Shown here one piece after another: positions 43,100-51,968 of a DNA stretch of 64,000 bases. The notes beneath the pieces were generated by a model, which saw only the letters and a program-made list of their open reading frames with translations, did no database searches and was not told the DNA's origin. The stretch is from Jaenimonas drosophilae (lineage: Eukaryota > Euglenozoa > Kinetoplastea > Trypanosomatida > Trypanosomatidae). The stretch covers positions 26,593-90,592 of the forward strand of contig JASAON010001607.1 of the NCBI GenBank assembly GCA_030849065.1. Direction: 5' to 3'. Position numbers and translations under genes: made by a program. Positions within the stretch are counted from its first letter, which is position 1. Each line of letters starts with the position of its first letter.

Positions 43100-44280
43100 C
43101 TGCATCAACAACGCGGATGGGACCCACGCAGAGTTTTACTGGGGTGCGGCCGGGGGAACCTCCAACAATTCCAAACGACCCCCCACCACAACAAAGACCA
43201 ACACGCACAAACAAATATCCAGTCCCACAAACACGAAAAATAAAAAAGAGCCCCCCCGCCCAAGGTTGTTGAATGAATCGCGGCACGCATCTCGCCTGAC
43301 GAGGGGCGGGCCCCGCCCCCAGCCCCGAACGAGCAGGAGCAGGGGCCGCGCCGCCAACCGGGGGGATTTTTAAGCGGAATCACCCCAACACCCCGCGAAA
43401 GCGAAGAAGCCCCCGCCCTATCCGCCGAGAGGGGGGGTTGGAACAGCGCGGGGGGGCGGGGGCGGAGCGCGCATTACCCCAGGCGCCCCCGACGCAAAGC
43501 ACGGAAATTTGAGTTGAGGGGGGGGGCGGTTCTTACCAGCTCCTGCCGGATTTCGCGCCGCCAGCCGAGCCAACAACACACCAGGATCGCGAAAAAGCGA
43601 CCGCCCCCCCCCCCATAAAGCCAAGGGCGGAACGGCATTCGCAACAAACGGGGCGGGGCACCACGGGCACCCAAGAAAAAAAAAACCGGCCGCCCCAAAG
43701 GCGCGCGGGGAAACTTTTTTGCGGGAGCAAACCACCCCGGGCCCCCAACGAAAGGCCAAACGGCGGGACCCGGCGAGGATGAGGGCCCCACCACGGCGGA
43801 AACAAAAATTCCCATAATCTGTTTTTCGGCCCCCAACACCCCGCCACAAAATAGCGAATCGCATTTCAGCGATGGGGCGCCGCACAAAGCACGCGGGGGT
43901 TAAAGAAGGTTTGGATCAGCGGAAACAAATACGGTTTGCGATTCCAGAAGTAACTCGCACTTGATCCACCCACCTCGCGCGACAGTGTAGCGCGCACTTT
44001 CTCCGGTTGCGGGGAAACTCTTTCACGCATTTTGGCAAATGCGGAAAACTTAGCAACGCCGCCCGCCGCCAATGTTCCAAAAGAGAGCAAAGGGCGGGGT
44101 GCCCGCGGATAAACACATGCGGCCCACGAAATTAGAAGGGCACCAGCGAGCAGAAGCAGAAGAAGCCGCGCGCGAGGACAAAAAACGCGGCATTCATTCG
44201 CAGCCCTTATTTTGAATGGAGGGGCGCCAATAGTCGGCCCGGTGCACAATAAGAAGGGACAGACATTTTTGGCGTTTTGC
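43100..44280. other. GC-rich, homopolymer-rich block of anomalous composition
   Basis: Strings of G7-G9, C6-C9 and A8-A10 are packed into about 1.2 kb (for example around 43430-43520 and 43590-43690), quite unlike the flanks. Minus-strand frames exist, including one at 43866-44249 with a hydrophobic stretch, but none has a recognisable product. Either an assembly or sequencing artefact or a sequence of different origin. Confidence 0.45.
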
Positions 44281-44283
44281 GCG

Positions 44284-44355
44284 GCTCCTATAGTGTAGCG
44301 GTTATCACCTCGGACTCTGAATCCGATAACCCTGGTTCGAATCCAGGTAGGAGTG
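44284..44355 (+). tRNA. tRNA-Gln (CTG anticodon), copy 1
   Basis: 72 nt, folding as a cloverleaf. Acceptor GCTCCTA pairs with TAGGAGT (a G:T pair at 1:72). The D-arm has the box-A-like GTGTAGCGGTT. The anticodon stem TCGGA/TCCGA closes loop CTCTGAA, so the anticodon is CTG, reading CAG. The T-arm CCTGG-TTCGAAT-CCAGG contains box B GGTTCGAATCC at 44334-44344. No CCA is encoded. No intron. It lies on the strand opposite to all protein genes, and a T6 run follows after one base. Confidence 0.95.
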
Positions 44356-44356
44356 C

Positions 44357-44362
44357 TTTTTT
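44357..44362 (+). terminator. RNA polymerase III terminator of tRNA-Gln copy 1
   Basis: Six T residues starting two bases after the discriminator, the standard Pol III stop. Confidence 0.8.
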
Positions 44363-44740
44363 CGGGTCAGTGGTCTTTGAATGTGCTCGGCGGGTGAGGG
44401 GGAAAGAATCTCTTTAGAGAGAGGCGCGCGCGCGGCAGGCCGTGGCGCGATGGGGGCGAACTGGTTCTCCCGCGACCCGTGCGCGGCGGGGAACAAAACT
44501 TCCAGTTTCCACTCCGTCGCAGCCACGCACTCATCCAGCCCACGCTGCTTTTGTTGCAACGCCGCAATTGGCAAGCACGTCCGCGGATCGATCCGCACGT
44601 GCAGCGCCCATTTCATTAGCCAACTGCATTGGTGAGCCAAAACTGCTGGGACGGGCGGCCCTCCACTCAAAACGGCCCTCCGGAGAGGAGCAGCGCGACG
44701 CGTACAAGCATAAGACAGTTCATCCTCGGATGTAAGCACG
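44363..44740. other. Spacer between the tRNA copies with a minus-strand open frame
   Basis: A minus-strand frame (about 44305-44739, 144 codons) crosses the whole spacer and runs into tRNA copy 1. The middle translates to non-repetitive sequence (LMKWALHVRIDPRTCLP, LQQKQRGLDECVAATEWKL). Because it overlaps a tRNA and has no family match, I treat it as a possible gene remnant, not a gene. Confidence 0.3.
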
Positions 44741-44812
44741 GCTCCTATAGTGTAGCGGTTATCACCTCGGACTCTGAATCCGATAACCCTGGTTCGAATC
44801 CAGGTAGGAGTG
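44741..44812 (+). tRNA. tRNA-Gln (CTG anticodon), copy 2
   Basis: Identical over 72 nt to the copy that starts 457 bases upstream, including one G before the gene and the CT at the 3' edge. The wider flanks differ, so the duplication is not a large tandem repeat. Same cloverleaf, anticodon CTG and box B. Confidence 0.95.
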
Positions 44813-44813
44813 C

Positions 44814-44819
44814 TTTTTT
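44814..44819 (+). terminator. RNA polymerase III terminator of tRNA-Gln copy 2
   Basis: T6 run directly after the 3' end of the tRNA. Confidence 0.8.
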
Positions 44820-45041
44820 GTCCTTACCTTTTTTCAGAGATGGAGTGGAAACAGACGAGAAAATCGAATAGACGCCGGGAGGCCAAAGGGAAGACAGAGG
44901 CAGAAACGCGGAGGCAGTCAAACAGATTTCGTTACCCGGCAAGTTACTGAGGGAAATCTCGCTGGCATCCCAGCCAAGTCATTCCCCCACTCAGTTATCA
45001 GAACACAGCCATTAGTCTTTGTTTGTTGTTGTGGCCTTTCA

Positions 45042-47918
45042 TCAGAACATTGAGCCTGAGAAGGCGTCCACAAGGCACCCGGGGTAGGACACAAGGTGGT
45101 TAACGGTGTATCGCACCTTGTTCTGTGCCTCTGCCAGGGCATTGAGGTCATCACCCAGGGCATCGCCGAGGCGCGCAATCAAGTCACCGTGGGATCGGAC
45201 TACATCAGCCAAGATGCCCTGGACGAGATCAACCTTATCCTGACGCAGAATCCAAAAGGTGAGAAAGCGCAGTGTGGCACCGAGGCACTGCCTCATGCGA
45301 TCAATCTCGGCCTCGGTGTACTCACCATCCTCGACGTAGTCCACGATACGCTTCACCTCGAGGTCCAAGACCTGTGGGCTACGGCAGTGTTCCGTCAGGT
45401 AGTTCATGAGTGCCACGTGATCCTCCTGGAGGAGCATCTGTTGCACCGGAGTGAGGGCGGTCAAATCGGCACTGCGCATGCGACCCGAGCTATCCCCATC
45501 GGCGTTGCTGCTGCTGCCACCGTTGTTAGCCACCACAATGAAGGTTGGCCGCAGCTCTTGTGTGGTGGGAAGGAAGAAGGGAACATCCTTCTTCTGCGGG
45601 GGAAGCAGTGGCTGGTTCTTCTCCTTGATTTGGTCAAGGAGGGTGAGGTTGAACCACGTATCTCGCTTGATGCCAGCAAGGTGAAGACCCTCGGTGGGAA
45701 TTGCATCGAGTGCCTCCCACTGAGCCTTCTCCCGGGCACGTTGGGCGAGCGCCACATCGTTGGCGGGGTTAAAGAGCTCCGCCTCGGTGTCCTCCGTCTT
45801 CTTCGTTGCCGCAGCAGCATCCTCATCCTCATCCTCATCCTCCTCACGACTCTCTGACAGGCCATGCTGGGTGGGGAAGTGGAGCAGGGGAAGCTCCTCC
45901 ACAGCGCGCTTCTTTGGCTCCCGCACCACCTCGGGCACGAAGCCGTAGCGCAGATGATTCACCCACAAGACGGCGCCCACCTCACCGGCGTGTGTGGTGC
46001 TCAGGAAGAGCGCGTCGGGGTGGTAGCTGAGACTGAGGGCAGGGGAGGCTAGACGGTATTGGCCCACACAAGCGGCGGCGGCGAGGTCCCAGAGGAGTAG
46101 CGCGCCATCCCCACTCGAGGACACCACGTAGCGTGAGGTGTCGGGGGAGAGGGCGAGGGCGGTGATGTGGCTGTTGTGGCCCTCCAGCTCACGCACCGGG
46201 GTGAGGAGCTCTTCGGCGGTGAGGCCAACGTCGGGGTTGCAGTGGTACACGCGAATCGTCATGTGCTGTGCCACAATCATCAAGGAGCTCGTCTGGTGCA
46301 CGCAGGAGCAGCTGATGGGTTGGCCGGTATGAATCACCTCACGCAGCTTACCGCTCCCGAGCTCCCACATCTTGATGGCACCATCCAGAGCCGCGCTGAG
46401 GACAATGTGATTGCCACAGGCCACCTCCACGCACTCCACCGAGCTCTGGTGCGAGCGGTTGGCCGCCGCGCCAAGCGAGGGGTCGAGCAGCTGGCGGATG
46501 CTGCGGCTTTGAAGGTTGATGATGGATACATTGCCGCTGGAGTAGCCCACGACGGCGAAGTTGCCGCAATCGGAGATGGTGACGCAGCGCGCGGTGTGAG
46601 AGGTGGTGGTGATGCCCGACAACTTCATCTCCATGCTTCGGCTATCCATGCGCCAGCCACACATTTGCGACGAGGCGCTGTGAATGGAGGCGATGCTGGA
46701 CCATTGGTAGTTGCGTGTCGTGCAGGTGGCGAGGGCGGTGGCGGGCGGCATCTTCAGCGCCTCACGGCCTAGATGGAGGTCTCTGCCCTTCTTGCCCAGT
46801 TTGCCCTGAGAGAGCTCCCAGCTGGCGCGGTCGGAGAAGAGGTGGGTGGCGCGCACGGCACGGTCATTGCCCGCCGTGATGAGGAGGTCGGAGTTGTAGA
46901 AGCGTGCGGTGGTGCAGCTTCCCATGTGGCCCCGCCGCTCACGTGTGAGGACCGCGAGCCCATCCACGGTATCGAGGCGGAACTGCATCATGGCGTTGTC
47001 TGCCCCACCCGTAACGAGCAGCATCTGTGCCTCCTTGGGCTCCTCAAAGACGATGAGGGAGTGGACCGCGTTCATGTGCGGGGTCTCGAGCACCTCCGTC
47101 GCGGAGCGCACCTGCTTGCTGCGGGTGAGGAGGCCATCCATGCTGCGTTGGGTGAGATCCCACATCACCACCTCTCCACGACTCGTGCCCGAGACGAGGA
47201 GGCCCTCCTTATCCACGCGGAAGGTCAGGGCCGTCACCGCTGACCCGTCTTGGTGCTGAAAGGTGGTGATGGCCTCATCACTGCCGCAGTTATACACTAC
47301 CACCTTGCCCGCACTGGTGCCGTACGCAATGATGTCGGTGTAGGGGCTGCAGCACAAGGATAGAATAGGGTGGTGGGCCTCCTTGCGCTCCGCGTACCAC
47401 ACGCACTCACCAGTCTTGAAGTTGAAGAGCTGGAGGGAGCCCTCCTCGGTGGCGAGGAGGAGCTTGTTGGTGTAGCCCGGCAGCAGCTGCATCGCCGTGG
47501 CAGTTTCGCTCTTCTGCACGAGCATCTCCTGCAGCACCTCACCCGTCTTGATGCGTCGGACCGCCACCCGCTTATCCTCGCCCAGGACGAAGAGAAGATC
47601 ATCGCGGGCGAGGAGCTGGCGCACACGCGGCTTCGTCATCTCGTGATGGCATTGGGACCAGAGCGGCTTGTGGTGCACGAAGGCGTGGATGCGGGGGCCC
47701 TCCCCGACGAAGCGGTACTTGCCCGCCTGTGCCACCGTCTCGACGAGGTCGAGGAAGGTTGGCCCGCCACGAATCATGGCGAGCTCCTTGCCCTTGTATA
47801 GCTGAAAGCTGCGGCCAGCAGCCACCATCAAGACGGGGTTGCCGTAGAGGAGGGTGGCGTGGATGGGCACAGGGCCGCACACGGAGCCCACCACACGAAA
47901 GGGCTCGAATGCCTCCAT
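45042..47918 (-). CDS. UTP21: U3 snoRNP WD40 protein Utp21/WDR36 (SSU processome)
   Basis: 958 residues from ATG 47918 (22 upstream codons lie before this start in the open frame). The N-terminus EPFRVVGSVCGPVPI matches the Utp21 opening (YRALGYVC...VP), followed by GRSFQLYKG. Many WD repeats follow, forming two propellers: VTALTFRVDKEGLLVSGTS, GEVVMWDL, ITALALSPDTSRYVVSSS and GALLLWDL-type strands. An acidic low-complexity segment (EEDEDEDEDAAAA) precedes the Utp21 C-terminal domain, which contains the VPFFLPTTQELRPTF motif and a helical tail. Utp21 is part of the UTP-B subcomplex that assembles on the pre-rRNA for 18S processing in the nucleolus. A CAACACAG sequence lies one base upstream of the ATG, so the 5' leader may be extremely short. 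Confidence 0.9.
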   Translation of the reverse strand: MEAFEPFRVVGSVCGPVPIHATLLYGNPVLMVAAGRSFQLYKGKELAMIRGGPTFLDLVETVAQAGKYRFVGEGPRIHAFVHHKPLWSQCHHEMTKPRVRQLLARDDLLFVLGEDKRVAVRRIKTGEVLQEMLVQKSETATAMQLLPGYTNKLLLATEEGSLQLFNFKTGECVWYAERKEAHHPILSLCCSPYTDIIAYGTSAGKVVVYNCGSDEAITTFQHQDGSAVTALTFRVDKEGLLVSGTSRGEVVMWDLTQRSMDGLLTRSKQVRSATEVLETPHMNAVHSLIVFEEPKEAQMLLVTGGADNAMMQFRLDTVDGLAVLTRERRGHMGSCTTARFYNSDLLITAGNDRAVRATHLFSDRASWELSQGKLGKKGRDLHLGREALKMPPATALATCTTRNYQWSSIASIHSASSQMCGWRMDSRSMEMKLSGITTTSHTARCVTISDCGNFAVVGYSSGNVSIINLQSRSIRQLLDPSLGAAANRSHQSSVECVEVACGNHIVLSAALDGAIKMWELGSGKLREVIHTGQPISCSCVHQTSSLMIVAQHMTIRVYHCNPDVGLTAEELLTPVRELEGHNSHITALALSPDTSRYVVSSSGDGALLLWDLAAAACVGQYRLASPALSLSYHPDALFLSTTHAGEVGAVLWVNHLRYGFVPEVVREPKKRAVEELPLLHFPTQHGLSESREEDEDEDEDAAAATKKTEDTEAELFNPANDVALAQRAREKAQWEALDAIPTEGLHLAGIKRDTWFNLTLLDQIKEKNQPLLPPQKKDVPFFLPTTQELRPTFIVVANNGGSSSNADGDSSGRMRSADLTALTPVQQMLLQEDHVALMNYLTEHCRSPQVLDLEVKRIVDYVEDGEYTEAEIDRMRQCLGATLRFLTFWILRQDKVDLVQGILADVVRSHGDLIARLGDALGDDLNALAEAQNKVRYTVNHLVSYPGCLVDAFSGSMF

Positions 47919-48760
47919 CCTGTGTTGATGCGGTGCAACGACACACAACAAGACACAAATGTGTGCGAGGAAAACCAACCACACGTGTGCTGGAGTACGG
48001 TGTGTGTTGGTGGGGTGAGGGTGTTGTGCTTGAGGGCTGTTGTTGTTGTTGTTGTGTGTTGGTATGTGGGGTGAAGTCAGCCAACAACTCGTTCTTTGAC
48101 TTCTTCATTGTGGAGAAAATGAATACGGAAGGTTGATGAAAAGTTAGAGAAGATACACAATCAGCCATGGCACATCTTGACGCATTGTTGGCGGCAGAAT
48201 CCTGAATACTCTTGTCACCCGACGCACACAATGTTGAGCAGCAGCAGGTCGTCCGTTGGCCTACGTCACTCCGACGAAAACAAGCATGAATAAATATGCC
48301 TCTCTCTCTCTCCCTCTCCCACACGCACGCACACATGCCGAAACAGGTTCAGAAAACAATGTCCCACGATTGTGGTCGGTTAATAACGCACGCACTCGTG
48401 AATTGTTGTAGGAGTATAGAATGGAGGGAGAGGGGAGCACAACCATCAACGTGGCATCATCATCATCACCTTCATCACCACACCGTTGAGCAAACCCCCA
48501 AGCGGGAGGAGCACCAACAACCGAAAAGGACAGGCCAGAACAAATAAGCCACTTCCATGAAAGCATAAGGCTGGTGAGATGGTGGCGGCGGTGGTGTACG
48601 CGTTGACGAGGATGATGATGTGTGTATCTGTGCTGGCACACTGAGGTAAATGGAGGTGGAAGGAGCACACCCTGTGGAGCTCTGCAAAAATGGGTTGGCA
48701 GAAGACCGTCAAGAAAAAACAAGGGGAGAAAATAGAGCAGCCAACAACCACATGACGTTG
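47919..48760. other. Intergenic region
   Basis: 842 bases with no supported gene. It contains TTGTTG repeats near 48041-48060, a CT-rich run at 48300-48320 and ATC repeats near 48450-48480. A minus-strand frame at 48261-48722 gives His/Arg/Cys low complexity. Confidence 0.5.
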
Positions 48761-50983
48761 TTAGTCGCTCGCACTACCGTCAAACTCGAAGGGCAGCGAG
48801 GAGGCGAAGGTGAGTGGGTTGGGGTGCGGGTCCACGTGATGGCTCGACGGCTCCACAGGACGCGGGACGAAGGTGGGGCGGTGCCAATCAAAGGGTTCGT
48901 TGCGAAAAGGTTCCTGGCTCTCAGACGAGCTCGTCGGCCGCTCCGTTGCTTTCATGTGCTTGATGGTGTCGGCGCTGGAAAAGCGGCGTGAGTTGGTGGC
49001 GGCGAGTGCAAACCGTTGCAGTGCCTCCTTCACGGTGAGGAGCACCATCACCTTTGGGGAGCAGAAGGCGGTTTGATCCACCATGTAGGCCTTGTTCTCC
49101 TCCTTGTGTGGGAAGCGCATCTCGCCAAAGTTGCAGGACCAACGCTCGAGACGGCGGCTCTGCCCGAGGAGATCCACCCCGCCCACGACGAGGAGCTCCA
49201 TCTCAACCGAGCGATGATAGTGTACCGGCTTGGTAAGGCTGGCCATCCGCACGCAGAGGAACGTGGCCTTGGAGCAGCCGTGTGTTCGCACCGAAATGGG
49301 GAGGTCCTCAGGCACCGGAACATGAATGGTGGGCAAGGTGGCGATGATGCCCTTTGGCACCACATCGCCCATCCGCACGACGGGGTGGCTGCGGTCAAAG
49401 CTGTACTCTTCATATTTGCTATGCACGGTGATGCGGGTGACGAGGTGCAGCTCCACCTTGCCAATATCTGCCTTCCCCTTGCTGTTGTCAATGGTGAGGT
49501 TCAGCGAGAGCTGGTGTTTTTGGCCTGGCGTGAGAACCGCACTCATCATATCCACGCGCAGAGGTATCATGCGCGAGCCGGTGAAGATGCCGAAGCGGAG
49601 CGGAACAACAAAGATGTGCGAGCACCGCTCCATCTCACAGTCATAGGGCTCGAGCTCTCCCCCGGGCAGACCTTGTTGGGCCGACGTGAGGCTGGCACGA
49701 TCAAAGAAGGCTTGGCGAGATTGCACATCGTTGAGCTCCGGAACGTAGTTGCCTTGCATCATGGGGCCATCTTCAGGACGACACACGGGCACCGACATCT
49801 TCTTGGAGGAGCGGCTGGTGGAGCTGCCGGGCGTCGCGGCATCGAGACGTTGTTGGCGTGGCACAGATGAAGGAGGCGTGGCGCTCGCGTTGTTGTTGTT
49901 GTTGCTTGTGGTGGTGGTGGTGCCGTTGATGGGCGCCAACAAACTCAGTGCGCGACGAATACGCGCACGGTTTTGACCATCGCGGTGCTCATAGTCCGCC
50001 TGCCGCCACTCATGCATAATGTTTCTTGGATAGAGCTCATCGATGCGGAGGGTGTGGCGAAGTGTGCGCTCCTCGCGACGCAGCGCCTCCATGCTGATAT
50101 CTGGGCCGTAGTAGTCCGTGGCGGTGGCGGTGGTGATGCTTCCCTCCATCGGGGCGTTTTGCAAGGGTGGCGGAGAGGAGGATGAGGTCTGTGGCCGCGA
50201 TCCATCCTCATCACCCTTCTTCTTGTTGCTGGAGCTCCTGCCGTTCATGCGCGCCCGCTCCGCCTCCTCACGTTGGCGCTGAATCCCCTCCATCGTTTCC
50301 ACCCAGCGATGAAGCGGGAGGGGCAGCGGCTTCACCTCCACCGGCACCTCCTCCGACACGAGGCGCTTGCCACTCACCAAGCACAAGTCTGCGCAGAGCA
50401 CATACCACAAGGCACACCGTGCGTTTCCTGCGTCGTACACCTTCAGGCTGGGTGGGATGGTGTAGGGCAGCACCACAAAGAAGGGGAAGGTATACACGCC
50501 CTCCTCCATGGGCAGTGCGGCGTGGCACAACTCCTGAAGATGAGGATAATCCAAATCATCGGCCTGGAGACTGCCGTTGGTTCGGGAAGAATGAGAATGG
50601 TGATGGCGATGTTGGGTGTTGTTGGCCTCTTCGCCGCCGTGTGGGGCGTGTGGTGGTGGGGCCGCAGCGAGGGAGGCACCCGGTGAGAGCCACGTTGCAC
50701 CACCTTGTGGTGGTGTGCCAATCAGCTGGATGCGGTCGTTGAGGTACACCGACTTCTTCGCTTCGGGATTCACGTCAACGCTCATCAGCCCGCCAATCAC
50801 CGCCCGCTCGAGGCACTTGAAGGAAACGGCGAGGGAGGCGAGGGCCGTGGGCTCGTCGCGGTGGCGGTAGCCGCAGCGCACCTCCACCACACCGCGGAGA
50901 ACGTCGCCGGGATACACATCCCCCTCACGGACGTGCACGGCCACCTTCACACCACGTGAAATAAAGAGTTGTGATGTATCCAT
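48761..50983 (-). CDS. Alpha-arrestin (arrestin-domain-containing protein)
   Basis: 740 residues from ATG 50983. The arrestin N-domain spans about 1-240: VAVHVREGDVYPGDVLRGVVEV, VSFKCLERAVIGG, then FPFFVVLPYTIPPSLKVYD and CALWYVLCADLC, the usual FPF..LP...P.S....G...Y.L.A pattern. A low-complexity Ser/Asn/Thr-rich linker covers roughly 245-420. The arrestin C-domain follows: IFTGSRMIPLRVDMM, LTPGQKHQLSLNLTIDN, KADIGKVELHLVTRITVH and TKPVHYHRSVEMELLVVGG-like strands. Alpha-arrestins act as adaptors for endocytosis and sorting of membrane cargo. No PPxY motif stands out. Confidence 0.8.
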   Translation of the reverse strand: MDTSQLFISRGVKVAVHVREGDVYPGDVLRGVVEVRCGYRHRDEPTALASLAVSFKCLERAVIGGLMSVDVNPEAKKSVYLNDRIQLIGTPPQGGATWLSPGASLAAAPPPHAPHGGEEANNTQHRHHHSHSSRTNGSLQADDLDYPHLQELCHAALPMEEGVYTFPFFVVLPYTIPPSLKVYDAGNARCALWYVLCADLCLVSGKRLVSEEVPVEVKPLPLPLHRWVETMEGIQRQREEAERARMNGRSSSNKKKGDEDGSRPQTSSSSPPPLQNAPMEGSITTATATDYYGPDISMEALRREERTLRHTLRIDELYPRNIMHEWRQADYEHRDGQNRARIRRALSLLAPINGTTTTTSNNNNNASATPPSSVPRQQRLDAATPGSSTSRSSKKMSVPVCRPEDGPMMQGNYVPELNDVQSRQAFFDRASLTSAQQGLPGGELEPYDCEMERCSHIFVVPLRFGIFTGSRMIPLRVDMMSAVLTPGQKHQLSLNLTIDNSKGKADIGKVELHLVTRITVHSKYEEYSFDRSHPVVRMGDVVPKGIIATLPTIHVPVPEDLPISVRTHGCSKATFLCVRMASLTKPVHYHRSVEMELLVVGGVDLLGQSRRLERWSCNFGEMRFPHKEENKAYMVDQTAFCSPKVMVLLTVKEALQRFALAATNSRRFSSADTIKHMKATERPTSSSESQEPFRNEPFDWHRPTFVPRPVEPSSHHVDPHPNPLTFASSLPFEFDGSASD

Positions 50984-50989
50984 CCTCTG

Positions 50990-51012
50990 CTGTATGTGTG
51001 TGTGTGTGTGTG
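50990..51012 (-). promoter_or_regulatory. Probable spliced-leader acceptor built on a CA repeat
   Basis: The minus strand reads CACACACACACACACATACAG, with AG at 50991-50990, 6 nt before the arrestin ATG. The position where a pyrimidine tract is expected is a (CA)n repeat. Confidence 0.45.
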
Positions 51013-51387
51013 AGGGGATGATGCTAGTTGGGGCAGAACAACGATGTTGGGCGATGTTGGGTGTATTGTTAGTTGTTGTTTTTTTTGGTGGTTGTTGTGT
51101 TGTATATGGAATATATGTCTTGGTATCTCAACCAACGTATCTGTGTCGTGGGTGTTGCGCGAGGCAATAACGTTGATCCTCCACGCACGCGCCACGCACA
51201 GCTCCTGTGAGGGGGAAAAAAAACTTCAGCCGAAGTCGCCGCGTCAAACCGCGGGTAGATGCTACAACAACACAGAAAAAAAAGAAGATGATGATGTTGA
51301 TGTTGATGATGATGATGATCACACGTGTACCAATGAATTGTGTTTAGATATGATGATGATGATGATGATGATGATGATGTGTGTAGC
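51013..51387. other. Intergenic region with GAT repeats
   Basis: No gene. Two imperfect (GAT)n tracts lie at about 51285-51320 and 51349-51379, the second directly abutting the end of the small membrane-protein gene. Poly-A/T runs at 51070-51079 and 51217-51225. Confidence 0.6.
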
Positions 51388-51693
51388 TCAGCCCGTTGCG
51401 TCAGCGCGTGGTGGGCGACCGAGGATGGTTCTCATCACCTCTGATGTACTACGACCCTCCACAAAGTAGGCGCGCTGTTGCTTCAGAACGAAGTAGGCCA
51501 ATCCGCAGGCTGGCGCGAGCACGAACAACTCACGCACGCCGCGCGGGAGTTGTTCCAGAAAAACGCCCAAGCTTGAACGTTGCCAAGCATCTTGTGTAGC
51601 GTGTGTGCTCTTCTGCCGTACGCACATGTGAATGGAAGAGGAGGAGGTGCAGCTCCATCGTGATGCGCGGCACACACGAAGTCGGCCAGACAT
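51388..51693 (-). CDS. Small probable mitochondrial inner-membrane protein
   Basis: 101 residues from ATG 51693; the longer open frame upstream reads through CA repeats and pyrimidines. The N-terminal 30 residues are rich in Arg, Ser and Thr without acidic residues, as in a mitochondrial presequence. A single hydrophobic helix sits at about residues 59-75 (LFVLAPACGLAYFVL), preceded by LEQLPRGVREL and followed by KQQRAYFVEGR. Size and layout resemble small respiratory-chain subunits such as the QCR8/UCRQ subunit of complex III, but similarity is weak. The acceptor TTGTATTGTGTGCAG ends 8 nt before the ATG and supports the start. Confidence 0.55.
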   Translation of the reverse strand: MSGRLRVCRASRWSCTSSSSIHMCVRQKSTHATQDAWQRSSLGVFLEQLPRGVRELFVLAPACGLAYFVLKQQRAYFVEGRSTSEVMRTILGRPPRADATG

Positions 51694-51701
51694 CTTCACG
51701 C

Positions 51702-51720
51702 CTGCACACAATACAAATGA
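51702..51720 (-). promoter_or_regulatory. Probable spliced-leader acceptor of the small membrane-protein gene
   Basis: The minus strand reads ATTTGTATTGTGTGCAG with AG at 51703-51702, then an 8-nt leader to ATG 51693. Confidence 0.45.
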
Positions 51721-51968
51721 ATGAGGGCTACAGAAGGGGGAGGAGCTTGGGTAGGGAGGAGTGAGGTACGTGCAGAGGAGGTTGATGGATGGTGTGCGTG
51801 TCGTGGTGCATGTGTGTTGTGACGTTGTTAGTGAAGGAATGGTGTACGAGATGATGATAAGAGGTGCTGGCTGGTCCATCATGTTCAGCAACATGTTTGC
51901 CAAGCCACCACAGCCAGCACACACACACACCACACACACATTGCAGCCTTCCATGCATCGTGTGGCGC

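Larger units (their letters stand above)
40079..45041. other. Long spacer of mixed composition carrying two tRNA genes
   Basis: 5 kb without an intact protein gene. 40.08-42.95 kb is more AT-rich than the rest and free of CA/GT microsatellites. 43.1-44.28 kb is very GC-rich with homopolymers. 44.28-44.82 kb holds two plus-strand tRNAs, opposite to all protein genes. tRNA genes often mark transcription-unit boundaries in kinetoplastids, so Pol II transcription may stop or restart here (inference). Confidence 0.5.

Noticed and set aside
51280..51379. Repeats that could suggest a repeat array
   Set aside because: These are simple trinucleotide (GAT) microsatellites with no spacers; no CRISPR-like structure exists in the window, as expected for a eukaryote.
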